From Limnohabitans sp. G3-2 (GTDB taxonomy: Bacteria > Pseudomonadota > Gammaproteobacteria > Burkholderiales > Burkholderiaceae_C), in contig NZ_NESG01000009.1 of assembly GCF_002778275.1 (NCBI RefSeq), positions 62,001 to 126,000 of the forward strand: a DNA stretch of 64,000 bases, given 5' to 3'. Position numbers and translations under genes: made by a program. Shown here piece after piece: positions 49,341 to 58,446 of this stretch (positions are counted from its first letter, which is position 1; the number at the start of each line of letters is the position of its first letter). The notes below the pieces were generated by a model. That model did not search any database. It saw only the letters and a program-made list of their open reading frames with translations, and was not told the DNA's origin.

Positions 49341-50248
49341 TCGAGAATTTCAAAGGCAAAACCGCCGTCCTGACTGGCGCAGGCTCCGGCTTCGGCTTGG
49401 AATGTGCCCGCATCGGTGCCAAGCTGGGCATGAACCTCGTGCTGGTGGATGTGCAACAAGATGCCTTGGACAAAGCCGCCGCGGAAATGAGCGCCCAAGG
49501 TGCACAGGTTCTGGCCCGCCAAGTCGACGTGTCCAATGCCCAGGCCATGGAACAACTGGCCGCTGAGGTCAAAGCCCGTTTTGGTGCGCCGCACTTGGTG
49601 TTCAACAACGCGGGCGTGGGGGCAGGGGGCTTGGTTTGGGAAAACTCGGTCGCCGACTGGGAATGGGTGCTGGGCGTCAACCTGTGGGGCGTGGTGCACG
49701 GCGTACGCCTGTTCACCCCCATGATGCTGGAAGCCGCCAAGGCCGATCCGGCCTACCAAGGCCACATCGTCAACACCGCCAGCATGGCCGGTTTGCTCAC
49801 GCCCCCCAACATGGGCATCTACAACGTGAGCAAGCACGCGGTGGTGTCACTGACCGAAACCCTTTACCAAGACCTGCACCTGGTCTCAGACCAGATCAGC
49901 GCCAGCGTGCTGTGCCCCTACTTTGTGCCCACGGGCATCAGCCAGAGCCAGCGCAACCGTCCAGCCGACTTGGCCGCTGACAAGCCCACGGCCAGCCAGT
50001 TGATCGGGCAAGCCCAAAGCGACAAAGCGGTGGGCAGCGGCAAAGTGTCGGCCGCCGATGTGGCGCAAAAGGTGTTTGATGCGGTCGCGAGTGACCAGTT
50101 CTACATCTACAGCCACCCGCAGGCGCTGGGCAATGTGCAAAGCCGCATGGAAGCCATTGTGATGGGCAACAACCCACCCGACCCGTTTGCGGCCAAACCC
50201 GAAGTGGGAGAGGGATTGCGCAAAGCCTTGCGCGACGCCAACGCATAA
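49337..50248 (+). CDS. Short-chain dehydrogenase/reductase (SDR)
   Basis: This 303-residue classical SDR shows cofactor site TGAGSGFGLECARIG near residue 13, NNAGVGAGGLVWENSV near residue 92, the catalytic Ser in NTASMAGLLTPPNMG near residue 149 and the YxxxK motif in YNVSKHAVVSLTETLY near residue 162. The C-terminal about 90 residues are longer than in the smallest SDRs. It is translationally coupled to the GST-like gene (ATGA). It closes the acyl-CoA island; a GC-rich hairpin without T-run follows. Substrate unknown. Confidence 0.92.
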   Translation: MIENFKGKTAVLTGAGSGFGLECARIGAKLGMNLVLVDVQQDALDKAAAEMSAQGAQVLARQVDVSNAQAMEQLAAEVKARFGAPHLVFNNAGVGAGGLVWENSVADWEWVLGVNLWGVVHGVRLFTPMMLEAAKADPAYQGHIVNTASMAGLLTPPNMGIYNVSKHAVVSLTETLYQDLHLVSDQISASVLCPYFVPTGISQSQRNRPADLAADKPTASQLIGQAQSDKAVGSGKVSAADVAQKVFDAVASDQFYIYSHPQALGNVQSRMEAIVMGNNPPDPFAAKPEVGEGLRKALRDANA

Positions 50249-50255
50249 AGACGGG

Positions 50256-50282
50256 CAGCAACCGCGCCTTTGCGCGGTGCTG
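50256..50282 (+). other. GC-rich hairpin after the acyl-CoA island
   Basis: CAGCA-A-CCGCGC and GCGCGG-T-GCTG (about 50256-50282) form a long stem with a CTTT loop. No T-run follows, so it is at best a Rho-dependent end or an RNA stabiliser. The rest of the 233-bp gap before tex shows no other feature. Confidence 0.45.
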
Positions 50283-50481
50283 TGCCGTGCCGTGCGCCCT
50301 GGCCCAGGGCCGTGGGCCTTGATCACCCCGCATGGATGCGCGGCAACATCGCAGGCCGCGCTGTCCGCATCTTCTCGCACGTCTCAGCGAAGGCGCCCGC
50401 CCTGGCTGCGCTCAAGCGGCCGTGGCTGGCGCGCCTTGTGGCAAACTCGCCCGCTTTCCCTCCCCATATGTGACCTCAGAC

Positions 50482-52845
50482 ATGCAGAAAATCCTGGCCC
50501 AACTGGCCGCAGAAATCCGTATCCGCCCTGAGCAGGTCAAAACCGCTGTGGAACTGCTGGACGGCGGCGCCACAGTTCCTTTCATCGCCCGTTACCGCAA
50601 AGAAGTGACCGATGGCTTGGACGACATCCAGCTGCGAGAGCTGGAAGCACGGCTGGGCTATTTGCGCGAACTGGAAGACCGCCGTGCTGCCGTCATCAAA
50701 AGCATCACCGAGCAGGGCAAGATGACGCCAGACTTGCTGGCCGCCATCGATGCCGCGCCCACCAAGCAAGAACTGGAAGACCTGTACCTGCCTTTCAAGC
50801 CCAAGCGCCGCACCAAGGGCATGATCGCCCGTGAAGCCGGTCTGGAGCCGCTGGCCGACAAGCTGTTTGCCGACCCCACGCTGGAGCCGCATGCCGAAGC
50901 CGCCGCTTTTGTGCTGGCGGCAGGCGCGATCGAAGGCGCCGACTTCAGCACCACGGCCGCTGTTTTGGATGGCGTGCGCGACCTCCTGAGCGAACGCTGG
51001 GCCGAAGACGCATCGCTGGTGCAAGGCCTGCGCGAATGGCTGTGGAACGAAGGTTTGTTCAAAAGCAAGCTGGCCGATGGCAAGGACGAAAACCACCCCG
51101 ACGTGGCCAAGTTCCGCGATTACTTTGACTACGACGAACCCATTGGCCGCGTGCCCAGCCACCGGGCACTGGCGGTGTTCCGGGGCCGGGCGCTGGAAAT
51201 GCTGGACGCCAAATTGGTCCTGCCCGTCGAACCTGAACCCGGCAAACCCAGCATGGCCGAAGGCAAGATCGCCATCCATCTGGGCTGGAGCCATGCAGCG
51301 CGCCCTTCAGACGACCTGATCCGCAAATGCGTGGCCTGGACTTGGCGCGTGAAACTGAGCCTGTCCACCGAGCGCGATCTGTTCACCCGTCTGCGCGAAG
51401 AGGCCGAAAAAGTCGCCATCAAGGTGTTCAGTGACAACCTGCGTGATTTGCTCTTGGCCGCACCTGCAGGCCCCCGTGTGGTCATGGGGCTGGATCCGGG
51501 CATCCGCACGGGTGTGAAAGTGGCCGTGGTGGACGCCACCGGCAAACTGGTCGACACCGCCACGGTGTACCCGCATGAGCCGCGCAAGGACTGGGAAGGC
51601 TCGCTCTTCACCCTGGCCAAGCTGTGCGAAAAGCACCATGTGGATCTGATTGCGATTGGCAACGGCACCGCCAGCCGAGAGACCGACAAGCTGGCGGCTG
51701 ACCTGATCAAGCAATTGGCCAAGCTGCGCGAAGGCGCCGAGATCCAGAAGGTCGTGGTCAGCGAGGCGGGCGCGTCGGTTTACAGCGCCAGCGAATTTGC
51801 TTCGCAAGAAATGCCCGAGGTGGACGTGAGCCTGCGCGGCGCGGCCTCCATTGCCCGCCGCCTGCAAGACCCCTTGTCTGAGCTCGTCAAGATCGACCCC
51901 AAAGCGATTGGCGTGGGCCAGTACCAGCACGACGTGAACCAGAGCGAGCTGGCCAAAACGCTGGATGCGGTGGTGGAAGACTGTGTGAACTCGGTGGGCG
52001 TGGACCTGAACACCGCCAGCGTCCCCTTGCTCACCCGCGTGTCCGGCTTGTCGGCCAGCGTGGCCAAGTCGGTGGTGCGCTGGCGCGATGCCCACGGTGT
52101 GTTCAAAACGCGCCAGGATTTGCTCAAAGTGACGGGCCTGGGTGCCAAGACCTTCGAGCAAAGCGCGGGCTTTTTGCGCATCCGCGGCGGGGACAACCCG
52201 CTGGACATGACCGGCGTGCACCCCGAAACCTACCCGGTGGTCGAACAAATCATCGTCAAAACCGCCAAGCCGATTCAAGAGATCATGGGCCGCTCGGACG
52301 TTTTGAAAACCCTCAAGCCCGAGCTGTTTGCGAACGACATGTTCGGTGCCATCACCATCAAAGACATCCTGGGTGAGCTGGAGAAACCCGGCCGCGACCC
52401 ACGGCCCGACTTCAAAGTGGCCCGCCTGGCCGACGGCGTGGAAGACATCAAGGACCTGAAAGAAGGCATGACCTTGGAAGGCACGGTGAGCAACGTGGCC
52501 CAGTTCGGCGCCTTTGTGGACCTGGGCGTGCACCAGGACGGCTTGGTCCATGTGAGCCAGCTGGCCAACAAGTTCGTGACCGATGCCCGTGAAGTGGTCA
52601 AGACGGGTGACATCGTCAAAGTGAAAGTGCTTGAAGTCGACGTGGCCCGCAAGCGCATCAGCTTGACCATGAAGCTGGACGCTGCGCCCGCAAGGCGCGA
52701 TGGCCCGAGAGACAACAAGTTTGAAGGGGCAGGGCGGGACAACCGCCAGCGCGGCGGCGGCGCAGGCTACAACTCGCCTCCCGCAGCCGGTGCTGGCTCG
52801 GCCATGGCCAGTGCCTTCGCCAAACTGCAAGGCCTCAAAAAGTAA
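50482..52845 (+). CDS. tex: RNA-binding transcriptional accessory protein Tex
   Basis: The protein is 787 residues from ATG 50482; upstream codons read into low-quality sequence. Tex binds nucleic acids and affects transcription and virulence gene expression. The order is an N-terminal helical domain (IRIRPEQVKTAVELLDGGAT), a YqgF-like nuclease-fold domain (VMGLDPGIRTGVKVAVVD near residue 335), HhH motifs (VGVDLNTASVPLLTRVSGLS near residue 510) and an S1 RNA-binding domain (GAFVDLGVHQDGLVHVSQLA near residue 675). The C-terminal tail is Arg/Gly-rich. Patatin follows six bases later. Confidence 0.96.
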   Translation: MQKILAQLAAEIRIRPEQVKTAVELLDGGATVPFIARYRKEVTDGLDDIQLRELEARLGYLRELEDRRAAVIKSITEQGKMTPDLLAAIDAAPTKQELEDLYLPFKPKRRTKGMIAREAGLEPLADKLFADPTLEPHAEAAAFVLAAGAIEGADFSTTAAVLDGVRDLLSERWAEDASLVQGLREWLWNEGLFKSKLADGKDENHPDVAKFRDYFDYDEPIGRVPSHRALAVFRGRALEMLDAKLVLPVEPEPGKPSMAEGKIAIHLGWSHAARPSDDLIRKCVAWTWRVKLSLSTERDLFTRLREEAEKVAIKVFSDNLRDLLLAAPAGPRVVMGLDPGIRTGVKVAVVDATGKLVDTATVYPHEPRKDWEGSLFTLAKLCEKHHVDLIAIGNGTASRETDKLAADLIKQLAKLREGAEIQKVVVSEAGASVYSASEFASQEMPEVDVSLRGAASIARRLQDPLSELVKIDPKAIGVGQYQHDVNQSELAKTLDAVVEDCVNSVGVDLNTASVPLLTRVSGLSASVAKSVVRWRDAHGVFKTRQDLLKVTGLGAKTFEQSAGFLRIRGGDNPLDMTGVHPETYPVVEQIIVKTAKPIQEIMGRSDVLKTLKPELFANDMFGAITIKDILGELEKPGRDPRPDFKVARLADGVEDIKDLKEGMTLEGTVSNVAQFGAFVDLGVHQDGLVHVSQLANKFVTDAREVVKTGDIVKVKVLEVDVARKRISLTMKLDAAPARRDGPRDNKFEGAGRDNRQRGGGAGYNSPPAAGAGSAMASAFAKLQGLKK

Positions 52846-52851
52846 AGCCCC

Positions 52852-53937
52852 ATGCAAGCCCTCCACATCCACGCCGGCCCCAAGGCACTCGCCCACATCC
52901 GTGCGCATGGCCTGAGGCCCGAACACGTGGGGGTGATCCCTGCGGCGGCGGGCGGCCCCAAGGGCTTGATCCTTGGGCCACTGGACCGCTTCATTTTTGG
53001 CGAATGGCTGACCCCAAGCCAGCAGCCGGTGGACCTGGTGGGCGCATCGATTGGCGCGTGGCGCATGGCCACCGCCTGCCTCCATGATCCGGTGACCGCG
53101 TTTGAGCGGCTCGAGCACGACTACATACACCAGCATTACGAACCGCTGCCTGGGCGCGAGCGTGTCACGGCTGAACAGATCAGCGCGGCATTCGGGCAAA
53201 GCTTGCAAGCCTTTTATGGCGGGCGTGTGGACGAAATTCTGAGCCACCCGCGCTTTCGGCTGCACATGGTCACATCGCATGGGCGGCATATCCTGCACCG
53301 TGAGCACCCTCTTGCCACGCCGCTGGGCTACGCAGGCGCGTACCTGAGCAATGCGGTGAGCCGCAGGGCCTTGGGTGCCTGGTTGGAACGCGTGGTGTTT
53401 TCCGCGCAAGGTGCGGCCTTGCCATTTGAAGCACAAGACTTCCGCACCCTGGTTGTGGGCCTGACCGAAAGCAATTTCATGCCGGCTTTGCAAGCGAGTT
53501 GCGCCATTCCGTTTGCCCTGAAGGCCGTGCACGACATTCCAGGCGCGCCTGCAGGGGCCTATTGGGACGGGGGCATCACCGATTACCACCTGCACCTGAA
53601 CTGGACCGCGCCTGTCAAAGGTCCTGATCGCGCCATCGTGCTCTACCCCCACTTCCAGCACAAAGTGGTGCCTGGCTGGCTCGACAAAGCGCTCAAATGG
53701 CGGCATGGTGCGACACCGTTTTTGGACCACACCATCGTGCTGTCCCCCAATCCAGAATGGGTCAAAACCCTGCCGAACGGGAAACTGCCTGACCGCCAGG
53801 ACTTCATGCGCTACGACCGGGATTTGGCGGGGCGCCTCAAGGTGTGGAAAGCGGCAACACGGGCCAGTCAGCAATTGGCCGATGAGTTTGCCCTTTGGTT
53901 GCTCAACCCCGCCTCGTCCGAGGTTCAAGCTTTATGA
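52852..53937 (+). CDS. Patatin-like phospholipase family protein
   Basis: This 361-residue protein has the glycine-rich oxyanion stretch PAAAGGPKGLILGPLDRFIF near residue 30. The nucleophile Ser lies in GASIGAWRMA near residue 64, and the catalytic Asp in the DGG motif (YWDGGITDYH near residue 243). It therefore has a complete Ser-Asp dyad for lipid acyl hydrolase activity. No signal peptide or membrane segment is evident, so it is probably cytosolic. It lies between tex and a DUF1330 gene. Its substrate and physiological role are unknown. Confidence 0.87.
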   Translation: MQALHIHAGPKALAHIRAHGLRPEHVGVIPAAAGGPKGLILGPLDRFIFGEWLTPSQQPVDLVGASIGAWRMATACLHDPVTAFERLEHDYIHQHYEPLPGRERVTAEQISAAFGQSLQAFYGGRVDEILSHPRFRLHMVTSHGRHILHREHPLATPLGYAGAYLSNAVSRRALGAWLERVVFSAQGAALPFEAQDFRTLVVGLTESNFMPALQASCAIPFALKAVHDIPGAPAGAYWDGGITDYHLHLNWTAPVKGPDRAIVLYPHFQHKVVPGWLDKALKWRHGATPFLDHTIVLSPNPEWVKTLPNGKLPDRQDFMRYDRDLAGRLKVWKAATRASQQLADEFALWLLNPASSEVQAL

Positions 53938-53946
53938 GGATCGCGC

Positions 53947-54234
53947 ATGTCTGAAGGTTTTGTGGTTGGTCAAATGACCGTGAAAGATCCTGAAAAATGG
54001 GGCCAATACCGATCGCAGGTCTTGGCCACCTTGCAGCCTTTTGGCGGAGAACTTGTGTTCCGCGGTGAGCAGGTCCTGTCTTTTTCTGGCCTCAATCCCC
54101 ACCCCGACATCGTCGTGATCCGCTTTCCTTCTTTGGCGCAGGCCCAGGGCTGGCATGGCTCTGAGGCCTACCAAAAACTGATTCCATTGCGGCAGGAAGC
54201 CGCCGATGTCGTCCTGACCGCCTATGCCACATAA
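53947..54234 (+). CDS. DUF1330 family protein
   Basis: The product is 95 residues of the dimeric ferredoxin-like DUF1330 fold: [18 protein letters not shown] near residue 8, [13 protein letters not shown] near residue 33 and [20 protein letters not shown] near residue 59. No enzyme activity has been firmly assigned to the family. It starts nine bases after patatin and ends just before trhO, so the three are probably cotranscribed. Confidence 0.85.
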   Translation: MSEGFVVGQMTVKDPEKWGQYRSQVLATLQPFGGELVFRGEQVLSFSGLNPHPDIVVIRFPSLAQAQGWHGSEAYQKLIPLRQEAADVVLTAYAT

Positions 54235-54262
54235 CCCTGATCTGAAAGTGGATAATGGGGGG

Positions 54263-55216
54263 ATGTCAAGCGTCCCTCTTTACCTCACCGCCGCCCTCTA
54301 CAAATTCGTTGATTTGCCCGATTTCGCCGATCTGCAAGCCCCATTGCAGGCCTGTTGTGAGGACAACCAGGTCAAAGGCACGCTGCTTTTGGCGCACGAA
54401 GGCATCAACGGCACAATTGCCGGCCCTGAAGCCGGTATCCATGCCGTTTTATCGTTCTTGCGTGCCGATCCACGTCTGGCCAGCCTGGTGCACAAAGCGT
54501 CCTGGAGCCCCAAGCCACCGTTTACCCGCATGAAGGTCAAGCTCAAAAAAGAGATCGTGACCTTGCGCGTGCCTGAGCTCGATCCGAACAAAACCGTGGG
54601 CCAATACGTCAAACCCGCCGACTGGAATGCCTTGCTGGCCGACCCGGACGTGGTGGTGATCGACACCCGCAACGACTACGAAGTGGCGATTGGCACCTTC
54701 AAGGGCGCTGTCAACCCGAACATCAAGAACTTTGTGCAGTTGCCCGCTTGGCTGGACGCGCAGCCGCATCTGCAAGGCGACGCCGCCAAAAAGACCAAGG
54801 TGGCGATGTTTTGCACAGGCGGCATCCGCTGCGAGAAATCCACCGCGCTCATGAAGATGCGTGGATTTGAAGAGGTTTACCACCTCGAAGGCGGCATCCT
54901 CAAATACCTCGAGGAAATCCCGCCCGAGCAAAGCACATGGGAAGGCGACTGCTTTGTTTTTGACGAACGCGTGAGCGTGGGTCACGGGCTGGGTTTGGGC
55001 CACCACGCGCTGTGCCGCTCCTGCCGCTGGCCCCTGAGTGAGCAAGACAAACTGTCGCCGCACTACGTTTTGGGCGTGAGCTGCGACCACTGTCACGACC
55101 AACGCACACCCGAGCAAAAGGCAAAGCTGGCCGAGCGCCAACGCCAGGTGGAATTGGCCGAGGCACGGGGCGAGCTGCATGTGGGCGCCAAGATGCCTGA
55201 CCACGAGGCGCCTTGA
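54263..55216 (+). CDS. trhO: tRNA uridine-34 hydroxylase TrhO (rhodanese-domain protein)
   Basis: The enzyme is 317 residues from ATG 54263; ATG 54224 in frame would overlap DUF1330 by 11 bases and adds non-conserved residues. TrhO (YceA) makes 5-hydroxyuridine at the wobble position using O2. The N-terminal domain has [13 protein letters not shown] near residue 44. The rhodanese domain has [17 protein letters not shown] near residue 132 and the active Cys in [13 protein letters not shown] near residue 183. A Cys-rich C-terminal section ([14 protein letters not shown]) looks metal-binding. Confidence 0.92.
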   Translation: MSSVPLYLTAALYKFVDLPDFADLQAPLQACCEDNQVKGTLLLAHEGINGTIAGPEAGIHAVLSFLRADPRLASLVHKASWSPKPPFTRMKVKLKKEIVTLRVPELDPNKTVGQYVKPADWNALLADPDVVVIDTRNDYEVAIGTFKGAVNPNIKNFVQLPAWLDAQPHLQGDAAKKTKVAMFCTGGIRCEKSTALMKMRGFEEVYHLEGGILKYLEEIPPEQSTWEGDCFVFDERVSVGHGLGLGHHALCRSCRWPLSEQDKLSPHYVLGVSCDHCHDQRTPEQKAKLAERQRQVELAEARGELHVGAKMPDHEAP

Positions 55217-55243
55217 GGGCTGCTGCCCAGCCCATTGACAGAC

Positions 55244-56380
55244 TCACAGGCTGGTCAGCAGCATGTCGCGGTATTCGTCCGCCGAGGCGATGCGCGGGTT
55301 GGTTTTGTGGCAATGGTCGGCCAGAGCCCCGGTGATCACCGCGTCAAACATGCCTTCGGTGACGCCCATGGCACCCAAGCCTGTGGGCAGGCCCAATCGG
55401 GCGTTCATGTCCTGGATGGCGGCTGGAATGTCGCTGCCGCTGTGCAGGCCCATGGCCTGGGCCATGCGGCTCAGGCGGTTTTCTTTTTGCACCGATTCGG
55501 CAGCGGCGTTGAAGGTGACCACAGCAGGCAAAAACATGGCGTTCAAAGTGCCGTGGTGCAGGCGAGGATTCACACCACCCAGGCTGTGGCTCAGGCTGTG
55601 CACACAGCCCAGGCCTTTTTGGAAGGCCATGGCGCCTTGCATGCTGGCGCTCATCATGTTCAGGCGCGCATCCCGGTCTTGCCCGTTGTGGGTGGCCCGC
55701 TCGATGTGCGCCCAACCCCGCGCCAAGCCGTCGAGCGCGATGCCGTCGGCAGGCGGGTTGAAGGGCGCGGCCATGAAGGTTTCCATGCAGTGTGCAATCG
55801 CGTCCATGCCTGTGGCGGCCGTGAGCACTGGCGGCAGGCCAAGGGTCAATTCGGGGTCGCAAATGGCCGCTTTGGGCACGATGAACCAGCTGTGAAAACC
55901 CAGTTTTCGGCCATCGTCGACGATCAAAATCGCGCCCCGTGCCACTTCAGAGCCTGTGCCGGCCGTGGTGGGCACGGCAATCAAGGGGGCCACGCGGTCG
56001 GTGATCTTGAGTGAGCCGCCCTCTATTGTTGCGTAGGTCTTGAGCGGGCCCTCGTGTGTGGCGGCAATGGCCACGCCCTTGGCGCAGTCGATGGACGAGC
56101 CACCGCCCAGCGCGATCAGGCCGTCGCAGTTGTGCTGCTTGTACACAGCGGCTGCGGCACGCACAGCGGCTTCGGTGGGGTTGGAGGGGGTTTGGTCAAA
56201 CACGCTGACCTGCAGACCGGGCAGGGCGGCGAGCGCCTTGTCCAAGATGCCCACGGCCTTCACGCCTGCGTCGGTCACGATCAGGGGCCGGGTGATGCCC
56301 ACGCGCTCACATTCGGCCTTGAGCAGCCCGATGGCGCCAAAGTCGATCTGGATCTGGGTGACGTAGTTGATGAAAGACAT
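55244..56380 (-). CDS. Iron-containing (type III) alcohol dehydrogenase
   Basis: The enzyme is 378 residues from ATG 56380; an upstream open frame was rejected for lack of family similarity. The NAD-binding stretch LIALGGGSSIDCAKGVAI is near residue 88 and PTTAGTGSEVARGA near residue 137. The metal site is formed by Asp and His in GMDAIAHCMETF near residue 190 and His residues in CVHSLSHSLGG and RLHHG. Type III ADHs act on simple alcohols, diols, lactaldehyde or hydroxyacids. It is convergent with trhO, with only 27 bp between. Substrate unknown. Confidence 0.93.
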   Translation of the reverse strand: MSFINYVTQIQIDFGAIGLLKAECERVGITRPLIVTDAGVKAVGILDKALAALPGLQVSVFDQTPSNPTEAAVRAAAAVYKQHNCDGLIALGGGSSIDCAKGVAIAATHEGPLKTYATIEGGSLKITDRVAPLIAVPTTAGTGSEVARGAILIVDDGRKLGFHSWFIVPKAAICDPELTLGLPPVLTAATGMDAIAHCMETFMAAPFNPPADGIALDGLARGWAHIERATHNGQDRDARLNMMSASMQGAMAFQKGLGCVHSLSHSLGGVNPRLHHGTLNAMFLPAVVTFNAAAESVQKENRLSRMAQAMGLHSGSDIPAAIQDMNARLGLPTGLGAMGVTEGMFDAVITGALADHCHKTNPRIASADEYRDMLLTSL

Positions 56381-56546
56381 GCCATGTTCTCCGGTGGGGG
56401 TGCAAGTGACAGACCCCGTGCGCGGGGCGTTGTACGATTTGGCTTCATTTTGATTCAGGATCCGCCTTTGTCCATCCGGCCCAACGCCCAATCCGTCACG
56501 TTGGCAACACCCTTCATCCACAAGGTCTGACCCGCCACCCGCATCC

Positions 56547-57509
56547 ATGAGCAGCCACCACCTCCATCCCCGTTCCTTGTTGAACCCGGCCACGCGCACC
56601 CTGATTGACCGCGTCGAGCGGGCAGGCCGCCCGCCCATGCACGCCATGACGGCCGAGCAAGCGCGTGCTTTTTACGACATCGGCGGCCCGATTCTGGACC
56701 TGCAGCCCGCACCCCATGTGGACCGGGTGCAGGACATCACCATCCCGGCGCGCGACGGTCACGCCATGCCTGCGCGGCTGTACGCCCCGAGCATCAACGC
56801 CGCATTGCCTGTGCTGCTGTACCTGCACGGCGGTGGCTTCACCGTGGGCAGCCTGAGCACGCACGACGTGTTGTGCCGACAACTGAGCCGGCAAGGCCAT
56901 TGCGCTGTGGTCTCGCTCGATTACCGGCTTGCCCCCGAGCACCGATTCCCACAGGCGGTGCACGACGCCTGGGACGCGCTGAACTGGCTGCACCAGCACG
57001 GGCAGACCCTGGGGTTGGACAGCGCACGCCTGGCGGTGGGCGGCGACAGCGCGGGCGGCACTTTGTCTGCCGTGTGCGCATTGATGGCCCGTGATGCAGG
57101 CCTGAAACTCGCATTGCAGCTGCTGTTTTACCCGGGTTGCGGCGCGCGTCAAGACACCGCTTCGCACCACACGTTTGGTCAGGGCTTCATGCTGGACAAG
57201 GACACCATCGCCTGGTTTTTTGACGGCTACATTGACGCCGCAGACCGCGACGACTGGCGCTTTGCCCCCGGCAACGCCTCTGAGCACAGCGGCCTGGCCC
57301 CGTGCTGGATGGGCCTAGCCGAGTGTGACCCGCTGGTGGACGAAGGGATTCGCTATGCCGACACGCTGCGCATGGCAGGCGTGCCCGTTGATCTGGAAAT
57401 TTACAAAGGTGTGATCCATGGCTTCATCACCATGGCCCGCGCCATCCCCGATGCCCTGAAGGCCCATGCCGATGCGGGCCGGGCCCTGCAACACGCTTTT
57501 GAAAGTTGA
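56547..57509 (+). CDS. Alpha/beta hydrolase, hormone-sensitive lipase family
   Basis: The enzyme is 320 residues. The HSL oxyanion motif LYLHGGGFTVGS is near residue 92 and YRLAPEHRFPQAV near residue 127. The nucleophile lies in VGGDSAGGTLSA near residue 163, the acid residue in LAECDPLVDEG near residue 257 and the His in VIHGFITM near residue 291. Such enzymes are carboxylesterases with broad ester specificity. There is no signal peptide. It lies four bases before the hotdog-GNAT fusion, so the two are probably cotranscribed. It is divergent from the iron ADH, with 166 bp between the starts. Confidence 0.92.
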   Translation: MSSHHLHPRSLLNPATRTLIDRVERAGRPPMHAMTAEQARAFYDIGGPILDLQPAPHVDRVQDITIPARDGHAMPARLYAPSINAALPVLLYLHGGGFTVGSLSTHDVLCRQLSRQGHCAVVSLDYRLAPEHRFPQAVHDAWDALNWLHQHGQTLGLDSARLAVGGDSAGGTLSAVCALMARDAGLKLALQLLFYPGCGARQDTASHHTFGQGFMLDKDTIAWFFDGYIDAADRDDWRFAPGNASEHSGLAPCWMGLAECDPLVDEGIRYADTLRMAGVPVDLEIYKGVIHGFITMARAIPDALKAHADAGRALQHAFES

Positions 57510-57513
57510 ACCC

Positions 57514-58371
57514 ATGAAACGCCAGGACTTCCGTTTTTCTCACCGCATGCGCGTGCGCTGGGTCGAAGTGGACATGCAAAAAATCGTGTTCAACGGTCAC
57601 TACCTCATGTATTTCGACACCGCCGTCACCGATTACTGGCGGCAACTGGCCATGCCATACGCCGAAACCATGCACCAGCTGGGGGGTGACCTGTTCGTGA
57701 AAAAGGCCAGTGTCGAGTACCACGCCAGCGCCGAAATGGACGATTTTCTGGACGTGTGCATGCGCTGCGACCGCGTGGGCAACTCGTCCATGACCTTTGT
57801 GGGCGCGATTTTCCGCGGGGATGAATTGCTGATCACCAGCGAGCTGGTCTATGTGTACGCCGACCCGGTGGCGAAAAAGAGCCAGCCCATCCCGGCCCCA
57901 CTGCGCGACATGCTTGAAGGCTTTGAGCGCGGCGAAGACATGGTGCAGGTACATGTGGGCGCTTGGCATGATTTTCAGAAGTGGGCCAGTCCGCTGCGCA
58001 CCGAGGTGTTTGTGCACGAGCAAAAAGTGCCCGCCGACATGGAGTTGGACGACGATGACGAGACCGCCTTGCACGCCGTGGCCTTGAACCGCATGGGCCT
58101 GCCATTGGCCACAGGCCGCTTGTTGCAACATGCACCCGGTGTGGCCCGCATTGGCCGCATGGCTGTCAAAAAACAAATGCGCGGCAGCGATCTGGGCCGT
58201 CGCGTCTTGCACGCATTGATGGACGCCGCCCAAAACCGGGGCGACGCCCAGGTGATCTTGCACGCCCAATGCAGCGCCGAAGGCTTTTACAAGCGCTCAG
58301 GCTTCGTGCCCCACGGGGCTGTGTTCGAAGAAGCCGGGATTGCGCACGTGGAGATGGTGCGCCCCCTTTAG
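57514..58371 (+). CDS. Fusion of YbgC/FadM-type thioesterase and ElaA-like GNAT acetyltransferase
   Basis: The protein is 285 residues from ATG 57514. Residues 1-137 are a hotdog thioesterase of the 4-hydroxybenzoyl-CoA type: MRVRWVEVDMQKIVFNGHYL with the Asp/His-rich start, and VEYHASAEMDDFLDV near residue 68. Residues about 145-285 are a GNAT acetyltransferase: PLRTEVFVHEQKVPADME, the acetyl-CoA site IGRMAVKKQMRGSDLGRRVL near residue 211, and FYKRSGFVPHG. The first domain would hydrolyse acyl-CoA; the second would transfer an acetyl group. The combined role is unknown. No frameshift is seen. Confidence 0.88.
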   Translation: MKRQDFRFSHRMRVRWVEVDMQKIVFNGHYLMYFDTAVTDYWRQLAMPYAETMHQLGGDLFVKKASVEYHASAEMDDFLDVCMRCDRVGNSSMTFVGAIFRGDELLITSELVYVYADPVAKKSQPIPAPLRDMLEGFERGEDMVQVHVGAWHDFQKWASPLRTEVFVHEQKVPADMELDDDDETALHAVALNRMGLPLATGRLLQHAPGVARIGRMAVKKQMRGSDLGRRVLHALMDAAQNRGDAQVILHAQCSAEGFYKRSGFVPHGAVFEEAGIAHVEMVRPL

Positions 58372-58446
58372 GCGCGATTTTCTTGCCGTGAACAGACCCT
58401 GCTCACCGAAGCCTTTCGCCGCAGTGGGGGCCTGTGCTGGATAAGC

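Noticed and set aside
51307..53928. 873-residue minus-strand open frame spanning tex and patatin
   Set aside because: Antisense shadow across two well-supported genes; no motif and skewed composition.
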